Source: Flavobacteriaceae bacterium
Lineage (GTDB): Bacteria > Bacteroidota > Bacteroidia > Flavobacteriales > Flavobacteriaceae
Length of the DNA stretch: 57,020 nt
Assembly (NCBI GenBank): GCA_018608725.1
Contig: JABAZA010000084.1
Span: 1-57,020, forward strand
Direction of reading: 5' to 3'
Made by a program: the position numbers and the translations under genes. Shown piece by piece: positions 52,206-57,020 of the stretch. The notes beneath the pieces are model-generated. The model worked only from the letters and a program-made list of their open reading frames with translations. It was not told where the DNA came from and made no database searches. Position 1 is the first letter of the stretch. Each line of letters opens with the position of its first letter.

Positions 52206-52772
52206 TTAAAATTTTAAAGAAACCGTTAAATCAAACTCATTATATATCGCTTTATCCTTTAATCCATCAAAAAAACTGGCAGATCCATATTTGATGCCAT
52301 ATTTTGTACGATCTATTTTGAAGGATGTCGTGGCTTTATTTTCTGAAACCTCTAAATCAAAAGCGATTTTATTTGTAATTCCCTTTATTGTGAGGTCTCC
52401 AACAACAGAATAATTTGTTTCGTTTTTGGTCACGGATGTAAAAACTAGGGTTGCTTTTGGGTATTTTTTAACGCCAAAAAAGTCATTGGCTTTTAAATGC
52501 CCGTCTAATTTATTTTTGTAATCACCTTCAAGATCAATTGTGTTGATAGACGTCATGTCCATTACAAAACTCCCGCCAGTTAATTGATCTTGTTTGAATT
52601 CAAGAACACCTTCTCGAAGGGTAATTGTCCCTTCATGTTGTCCTGTTACTTTGTATCCAATCCAGTTGATAACACTCTGATCAATATTGACTTGTTTTTT
52701 GTCAAGAGTTGTAAATGCTGTAAGTGTTATAGCAAATAAAAGTGCTGTTGATTTTAATATCGTATTTTTCAT
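52206..52772 (-). CDS. YceI-family periplasmic protein
   Basis: 188 residues: a signal peptide (MKNTILKSTALLFAITLTAF) and then the YceI lipocalin-like barrel with VINWIGYKVTGQHEGTI, GSFVMDMTSINTIDLEG, LTIKGITNKIAFDLEV and the closing FDLTVSLKF. The family binds long isoprenoids such as polyprenol or ubiquinone precursors. It is a single gene whose stop lies just upstream of the trp promoter on the same strand. Confidence 0.93.
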   Translation of the reverse strand: MKNTILKSTALLFAITLTAFTTLDKKQVNIDQSVINWIGYKVTGQHEGTITLREGVLEFKQDQLTGGSFVMDMTSINTIDLEGDYKNKLDGHLKANDFFGVKKYPKATLVFTSVTKNETNYSVVGDLTIKGITNKIAFDLEVSENKATTSFKIDRTKYGIKYGSASFFDGLKDKAIYNEFDLTVSLKF

Positions 52773-52883
52773 ATTGTTAATTGTGTTTAATTGATATGCA
52801 AAGTAAACATTTTTTTAATTTCATAATACTTTTAACGCTGGTAATTTTATGTTAAAACTTTCGAGAACCTATTTCTGTTTTGC

Positions 52884-52891
52884 TAAGTTTG
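52884..52891 (+). promoter_or_regulatory. -7 box of TlpA-like gene (leaderless)
   Basis: TAAGTTTG is a perfect TAnnTTTG, four bases before the ATG at 52896. This mirrors the tatA and pyrE arrangement and predicts transcription starting at the start codon. Confidence 0.45.
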
Positions 52892-52895
52892 TAAA

Positions 52896-53375
52896 ATGAA
52901 ATGGTTACTTTCATTTGTCATTTTCTTGAGTTTGTCTTGTAAACCTGAAACAAAAGCTTCTATCAATTTAGAGGTACATGATTTTGAAGGCATTGCTCCT
53001 TATTTAGAACTCGAAAATTCCAAAACCTATGTAGTTAATTTTTGGGCAACTTGGTGTGCCCCCTGTGTTAAAGAGTTGCCACATTTTGAAGCGCTTCAAG
53101 CCAAATATAAAGATTCTGTAGAAGTCATTTTGGTGAGTTTAGATTTTCCACATCAATATGAAACTAAATTAAAACCGTTCATTAAAAAACATCAATTGAA
53201 ATCAAAAATTATTGTTTTAGACGATCCCGATATGAATTCCTGGATTCCAAAAGTAAATCCACAATGGGATGGAGCCATCCCTGTTACATTGATTTACAAT
53301 GCATCAAAACGTTTATTTTATAATCGTACTTTTACCTATGAAGAATTAGAAACTGAACTTAAAACATTTTTATAA
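52896..53375 (+). CDS. TlpA-like thioredoxin-fold lipoprotein
   Basis: 159 residues. The lipoprotein signal has lipobox LSLSC (C15). The thioredoxin-like domain follows, with active site C54-A-P-C57 in VVNFWATWCAPCVKELPHFEAL and the cis-proline in GAIPVTLIY. It probably reduces or isomerises disulfides in the periplasm, a role typical of TlpA/ResA relatives. It is the first of four thiol-related genes on this strand; the next starts 22 bases later. Confidence 0.92.
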   Translation: MKWLLSFVIFLSLSCKPETKASINLEVHDFEGIAPYLELENSKTYVVNFWATWCAPCVKELPHFEALQAKYKDSVEVILVSLDFPHQYETKLKPFIKKHQLKSKIIVLDDPDMNSWIPKVNPQWDGAIPVTLIYNASKRLFYNRTFTYEELETELKTFL

Positions 53376-53397
53376 TACACAATACAACCAAATTACT

Positions 53398-54000
53398 ATG
53401 AAAACAATTTTTACATTATTAGTGCTGTTTACAACTGTTACATTTACTGTTGACTCCCAAAATCAAGGGTATGATATTGGTGATGTTGCAACTGATTTTA
53501 AACTTAAAAATATTGACGGAAATACAATTTCCTTATCCGATTTTAAGGAGGCTAAAGGGTTCATTGTTATTTTTACGTGTAATACTTGCCCGTATGCAGT
53601 GGCCTATGAAGACCGGATTGAAGCACTGAATAAAAAATATGCACCAAAAGGATATCCTGTTATTGCAATAATGCCCAATAATGTCAAAACAAAACCAGGT
53701 GATTCCATGAAGGAGATGCAAATACGAGCAAAACAAAAAGGGTTTACCTTTCCATATTTAATGGATGCCGATCAGTCTATTTATCCTCAATATGGTGCTA
53801 CTAAAACACCACATATTTACGTTTTAGAATCTACCGATCGTGGGCCTGTGGTGCAATATATAGGAGCAATTGACGATAATTATAAAGACGCTACTTTGGT
53901 TAAAAATAAATATGTAGAAAATGCAGTAGATGCGCTTTTAAATGGTGTTCCTTTTGAAGTACAAAAAACCAAAGCTATTGGGTGTTCCATAAAGCTGTAA
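53398..54000 (+). CDS. Secreted redoxin (AhpC/TSA-like thioredoxin family)
   Basis: 200 residues: signal peptide to about residue 20, then a peroxiredoxin-like fold (DVATDFKLKNIDGNTISLSDFKEAKGFIVIF). The reactive site is C61-N-T-C64 in FTCNTCPYAVAYEDR, followed by GATKTPHIYVL with the cis-Pro. The CxxCP(Y/F)A context is a distinct redoxin subgroup. It may be a thiol reductase rather than a peroxidase. It is probably cotranscribed with the TlpA-like gene. Confidence 0.9.
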   Translation: MKTIFTLLVLFTTVTFTVDSQNQGYDIGDVATDFKLKNIDGNTISLSDFKEAKGFIVIFTCNTCPYAVAYEDRIEALNKKYAPKGYPVIAIMPNNVKTKPGDSMKEMQIRAKQKGFTFPYLMDADQSIYPQYGATKTPHIYVLESTDRGPVVQYIGAIDDNYKDATLVKNKYVENAVDALLNGVPFEVQKTKAIGCSIKL

Positions 54001-54058
54001 AGCTTTAAAAAAGATAGATAAAAACAAATATTATAAATTAATTTTCTAAAACATTACT

Positions 54059-54373
54059 ATGTCAGATTTGTCACAAAACGAATGGGCTCTACAACTAAAG
54101 TCCGATTCAAAATCAATAATTTTAGATGTTCGTACAGATGCAGAAGTCGAAGAGGGGATGATTCCAGATGCCATTCATTTGGATATTCATCAGGGACAAG
54201 GCTTTATTTCGGCACTCGAAAAACTCGATAAAACCAATCATTACTATGTTTATTGTCGATCAGGTGCAAGAAGTGGTCAAGCGTGTTCAATCATGAAACA
54301 ATTGGGTTTCACCACAGTTTATAATCTATTGGGTGGGTTCAATGAATGGGATGGTGCAACTATAATTCCTTAA
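54059..54373 (+). CDS. Rhodanese-like sulfurtransferase (cytoplasmic)
   Basis: A 104-residue single rhodanese domain: SIILDVRTDAEVEEGMIPDAIHLDI and the active-site loop C66-RSGAR in YYVYCRSGARSGQAC, which carries the persulfide. No signal peptide, so it is cytoplasmic. Substrate unknown. It stands four bases before a second, lipoprotein rhodanese gene. Confidence 0.92.
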   Translation: MSDLSQNEWALQLKSDSKSIILDVRTDAEVEEGMIPDAIHLDIHQGQGFISALEKLDKTNHYYVYCRSGARSGQACSIMKQLGFTTVYNLLGGFNEWDGATIIP

Positions 54374-54377
54374 TAAT

Positions 54378-54770
54378 ATGCGCTATTTTAAATTTGGATG
54401 TACGCTGCTAGGCATACTTATATTCTTTAATTGCAATAAGAATCGTTCTGAAGCTGTCCAACTTATTACGGCTACTGAAATGAAAGAGATTTCTGAAATT
54501 GAAGGGATTCAACTGGTCGATGTTCGAACTCCAGATGAATACAAAGAGGGGCATCTTCCTAATGCACTAAACATTGATTTTTTGGGTGAAAATTTTGAAA
54601 TCAATATCCAGCAGTTGGACAAATCCAAACCTGTTATTGTATATTGTCAGCGTGGGAGTCGCAGTGCAAAATGTGCCTCACAATTAATTGCTTACGGATT
54701 TGTAAAAATTTATGATTTAGACCGCGGTTTTTTTGGATGGAAATCAAGTGGTTTAGAGGTTGAAAATTAA
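54378..54770 (+). CDS. Rhodanese-like lipoprotein
   Basis: 130 residues. Lipoprotein signal with C19 (ILIFFNC), then a rhodanese domain: IQLVDVRTPDEYKEGHLPNALNIDF and the active loop C90-QRGSR in VIVYCQRGSRSAKCA. Tandem cytoplasmic and periplasmic rhodaneses suggest a persulfide relay on both sides of the membrane, which is inference. It converges on the nucleotidyltransferase gene with a five-base gap. Confidence 0.9.
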   Translation: MRYFKFGCTLLGILIFFNCNKNRSEAVQLITATEMKEISEIEGIQLVDVRTPDEYKEGHLPNALNIDFLGENFEINIQQLDKSKPVIVYCQRGSRSAKCASQLIAYGFVKIYDLDRGFFGWKSSGLEVEN

Positions 54771-54775
54771 GGGTT

Positions 54776-55660
54776 TCAACTCCATAATGGTGATGGGTAA
54801 GCGCCTTGTTCGGTGAGTTCAGCCAAGGTTCTGACCGCTTCTTTTTTGTCGTCATAATAGGTGACTCCAAACCAAGTGCTTTGTGCTTCAATCACTTCTA
54901 CTGTTATATGTCCGTTTTCCATCATTTCTTGCGTAACAAATGGCAAGTAGATTTCATTTTTTTCGTGGTTATCAGCGTTTTCTAAAAACTTTGTAAAATA
55001 GGTTTCAATGTACTTGAAAATCGAGGCGTTACAAATCCAAAAATTCATAGAAACTGCCGTGTCAGCATCAAGTACCACACCAGAATCTTCATCGATAATT
55101 TGAGTATCTTTTTCTGAAATTTTAGTACGTTCAATGATAGATGTTAATTGATGGTTGTTCACTTCACAAACACCTCTTGATACAGATCCAAATTTAGAAA
55201 GTGTGTTTTTAAGGTTGTAAGCTACAAGCGCAAATTTGTCACTAGCGTTGTTATTTTTGATGAATTTTGCAGCACCATTAAAAGCATTTTGCCCATAATA
55301 ATCATCGGCATTTATGATCACAAAACTTCCTTTAATTACATTTCGAGCCGTCCAAACAGCATGAGCGGTACCCCATGGTTTTTCGCGTTTTGTATCTAGA
55401 GTTACAGCTTCAGGAATGTCTTCGATTTCCTGAACTAAGACGTCTAATTTTACATGGACCGGAAGACGTTCTGAAAGATGAGATTCTAGAAAAGATTTGT
55501 TAGCAGCCTTGGTAATGACTACGATATGATTAAAGTTGTTTTTGAGGGCATCAAAAATACTGAACTCCATAAGGAATTCTTTTGCAGGTCCTAAATCGTC
55601 AAATTGTTTTAGTTTTCCGTAGCGACTACCGCTTCCTGCGGCCATAAGTAGTAATGTCAT
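54776..55660 (-). CDS. Sugar-phosphate nucleotidyltransferase-like protein
   Basis: 294 residues. The N-terminal nucleotide-binding loop is LLMAAGSGSRYGKLKQFDDLGPAKEFLMEF, followed by VVITKA, WGTAHAVWTARNVI and VIINADDYYGQ, whose aspartates bind the metal. It belongs to the NTP-transferase superfamily of UDP- or dTDP-sugar pyrophosphorylases, but it departs from the GxGxRMxPxT consensus and is not assignable to one sugar. A TATACTTTTG-like -7 box (TACTTTTG, 55681-55688) lies upstream. Confidence 0.85.
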   Translation of the reverse strand: MTLLLMAAGSGSRYGKLKQFDDLGPAKEFLMEFSIFDALKNNFNHIVVITKAANKSFLESHLSERLPVHVKLDVLVQEIEDIPEAVTLDTKREKPWGTAHAVWTARNVIKGSFVIINADDYYGQNAFNGAAKFIKNNNASDKFALVAYNLKNTLSKFGSVSRGVCEVNNHQLTSIIERTKISEKDTQIIDEDSGVVLDADTAVSMNFWICNASIFKYIETYFTKFLENADNHEKNEIYLPFVTQEMMENGHITVEVIEAQSTWFGVTYYDDKKEAVRTLAELTEQGAYPSPLWS

Positions 55661-55680
55661 TGTGTGTGTTTTGTTCGTTG

Positions 55681-55688
55681 CAAAAGTA
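55681..55688 (-). promoter_or_regulatory. -7 box of nucleotidyltransferase gene
   Basis: TACTTTTG on the minus strand fits TAnnTTTG, 20 bases before the ATG. No -33 match is evident. Confidence 0.4.
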
Positions 55689-55762
55689 TAATTTTTAAAC
55701 CATTACTAAAATTTAATTTTATAATTCAATTCTAATATGTGAAAAACATCAATTATTAATTG

Positions 55763-55770
55763 TAATTTTG
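55763..55770 (+). promoter_or_regulatory. -7 box of secreted endonuclease gene
   Basis: TAATTTTG fits TAnnTTTG, 36 bases before the ATG at 55807. No clear -33 box. The 146-base divergent gap contains nothing else I can support. Confidence 0.35.
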
Positions 55771-55806
55771 AATTAAATTAAACCAATATTTTAACTTTTT
55801 GATTTA

Positions 55807-56865
55807 ATGAAGACAAAGTTATTCATTACCCTTTTCTGGTCATTTGTGTTTGGAACTGCCTCTATAGGTGCTCAAATACCTGAATATTATTCCTCAGTTA
55901 ATTTTACTCAAGACGGAAATGCACTTAAAGACGATCTTTCAACGCTAATTATCAATACCCATACAACCTTAATCCCATATACTTCTGGTTCAACAGATAC
56001 TTGGGACGTTATTCATATAAGTGATTTAGATGTTACCATCCCTAACAACGTGATTTTGTTTTATGGTTACGATGATACAGACAATGACACTTTTAATGAC
56101 AGGACTCGCGCTATTGCATATCAACAAGGCAATAGCCCTTGTATTGGCTATTGGAATCGAGAGCATGTATTTGCTAAAAGTTTAGCAAACCCTAGTTTAG
56201 AAACGGATTTTCCAGGACCAGGTACAGATGTTCATAATCTGAGAGCGGCTGATTGTCAGATGAATTCCACACGAAATAATAATTATTTTAGAGATGGGAG
56301 TGGAAACTCTTTTTTGGACGAAGACTTTTACCCTGGAGACGAATTTAAAGGCGATGTTGCGCGAATTATTTTGTATATGTATTTGCGTTATCCAACCCAA
56401 TGTGAGCCCATAAATATAGGAGTTGGTGACAGAACCTACGCTTCCGATGTGCCAAATATCTTTTTGGAATGGAATGAAGAAGATCCTGTCTCGGAATTTG
56501 AACGCAACAGAAACGATGTTATTTATTCTTTTCAAGGCAATAGAAATCCATTTATTGACAACCCTTATTTGGCAACTCTTATTTGGAATGGTCCAAATGC
56601 AGAAGATTCTTGGGGGGTGCTTTCTATGTCTGATTTAGATTCTCAAACGGAATTTATTCATCCTACCATTACTCAAGATTATGTGTATATCGAAGGATTG
56701 GAACTTTCTAAAGATGCCCTTAAAATATACAATCAATTGGGTCAAGCTTTACAATTTCATTTGGAGGGAAATAGAATTAATATTTCTAGCTTTTCTGATG
56801 GTATGTATTTTATTCAAATAAATGAGCAATTCAAATCAAAACTTTTCAAGTTTTTGGTGTATTAA
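55807..56865 (+). CDS. Secreted endonuclease I with type IX sorting tail
   Basis: 352 residues: signal peptide (to about ASIGAQ, residue 23), then the His-Me finger nuclease domain of the EndA/Vvn family, with NREHVFAKSLANP (catalytic H120), GPGTDVHNLRAADCQMNSTRNN and FYPGDEFKGDVARIILYMYLRYP. The last 70 residues form the type IX secretion C-terminal domain (LSKDALKIYNQLGQ to SDGMYFIQINEQFKSKLFKF). It is exported and probably degrades extracellular DNA for nutrients. Confidence 0.95.
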   Translation: MKTKLFITLFWSFVFGTASIGAQIPEYYSSVNFTQDGNALKDDLSTLIINTHTTLIPYTSGSTDTWDVIHISDLDVTIPNNVILFYGYDDTDNDTFNDRTRAIAYQQGNSPCIGYWNREHVFAKSLANPSLETDFPGPGTDVHNLRAADCQMNSTRNNNYFRDGSGNSFLDEDFYPGDEFKGDVARIILYMYLRYPTQCEPINIGVGDRTYASDVPNIFLEWNEEDPVSEFERNRNDVIYSFQGNRNPFIDNPYLATLIWNGPNAEDSWGVLSMSDLDSQTEFIHPTITQDYVYIEGLELSKDALKIYNQLGQALQFHLEGNRINISSFSDGMYFIQINEQFKSKLFKFLVY

Positions 56866-56878
56866 CAAAACCAATAGT

Positions 56879-57020
56879 ATGAAACGATTTTTTCTTTTAG
56901 TTTCTTTTGTAGTTGCAATGCAGTCTGCCACGGCACAAAAAATATTTTCGGTAAACTATCAAAACCAAGCGGATATAAAAGTTTTTGTTGTGGACTATGC
57001 TAATCAAGCAGACTTAAAAG
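56879..57020 (+). CDS. DUF6150-like secreted protein (partial, 3' end outside window)
   Basis: The first 47 codons are visible: signal peptide MKRFFLLVSFVVAMQSATAQ, then a repeated unit of about 15 residues, VNYQNQADIKVF and VDYANQADLK, typical of the short DUF6150 family of Bacteroidota. The ATG is 14 bases after the endonuclease stop, so cotranscription is likely. Function unknown. Confidence 0.7.
   Translation, partial: MKRFFLLVSFVVAMQSATAQKIFSVNYQNQADIKVFVVDYANQADLK

Noticed and set aside
1-57020. CRISPR arrays, tRNA or rRNA genes, prophage, insertion sequences
   Set aside because: No spaced direct repeats, cloverleaf-like sequences, transposase or phage proteins were found by reading the sequence and all frames.

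Overview
The window is an AT-rich chromosomal segment from a member of the Bacteroidota, most likely the family Flavobacteriaceae. Several things support this. Promoters match the Bacteroidota form, TTTG-N19-TAnnTTTG. A secreted endonuclease ends in a type IX secretion sorting tail. Carboxypeptidase-like regulatory, DUF1573, DUF2490 and DUF6150 proteins are present. The trp gene order is EGDCFBA. The content is mostly core genome: no phage, conjugative element, insertion sequence, CRISPR array, rRNA or tRNA was seen.

Layout. 1-3501: partial gpmI, a GNAT acetyltransferase, peptidase E, a secreted carboxypeptidase-regulatory-like protein and a TatA-like protein. 3504-11196 (minus): one kynurenine-catabolic operon, kynU > kmo > aminomuconate deaminase > aminomuconate semialdehyde dehydrogenase > SDR > haaO > ACMS decarboxylase > O-methyltransferase. 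It takes kynurenine to central metabolism without making NAD. 11268-22717: lipoprotein MsrA, a zinc-ribbon-family protein without its cysteines, a Nif3-like protein, lpxK, gapA, lipA, an unusual Nramp-like transporter, an ECF sigma factor, a small Cys-rich membrane protein, aqpZ with one in-frame stop, murB, an aminotransferase and a DUF1573 protein. 22861-32761: valS, an ACBP-like protein, psd, cdsA, a LUD protein, ftsH, rsfS, birA, pyrE and a Nudix hydrolase. 32864-40016: a SulP transporter, coaD, ddl, a PASTA protein, rluD, yaaA, a DEAD-box helicase and a VF530-like protein. 40132-44224: a TetR regulator with a likely autoregulatory operator, a small membrane protein, a second SulP transporter, a beta-carbonic anhydrase and a DUF2490 outer-membrane protein, together a probable bicarbonate/CO2 module. 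44214-52188 (minus): a frameshifted receiver domain, a glycosyltransferase and the complete trp operon. 52206-57020: YceI, two thioredoxin-fold proteins, two rhodaneses, a nucleotidyltransferase, a secreted endonuclease and a partial DUF6150 protein.

Main highlights. (1) The trp operon is preceded by a complete classical attenuator: a canonical promoter, an 18-residue leader peptide with three consecutive Trp codons, a possible antiterminator, and a terminator whose U-tract runs into the trpE start codon. (2) Three minus-strand genes share a dispersed leader repeat. Two copies look like an empty and a filled site for a 19-bp GC-rich palindrome. (3) The TetR/SulP/carbonic anhydrase/DUF2490 locus is the best candidate for a poorly described system. 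(4) Several proteins keep their fold but have lost canonical active-site or metal-binding residues: the SDR in the kynurenine operon, the zinc-ribbon protein and the Nramp-like transporter. (5) Several genes place the -7 box so close to the ATG that leaderless mRNAs are likely.

The segment contains both tryptophan synthesis (trpEGDCFBA) and the lower part of tryptophan breakdown (from kynurenine on). Tryptophan 2,3-dioxygenase and kynurenine formamidase are not here.
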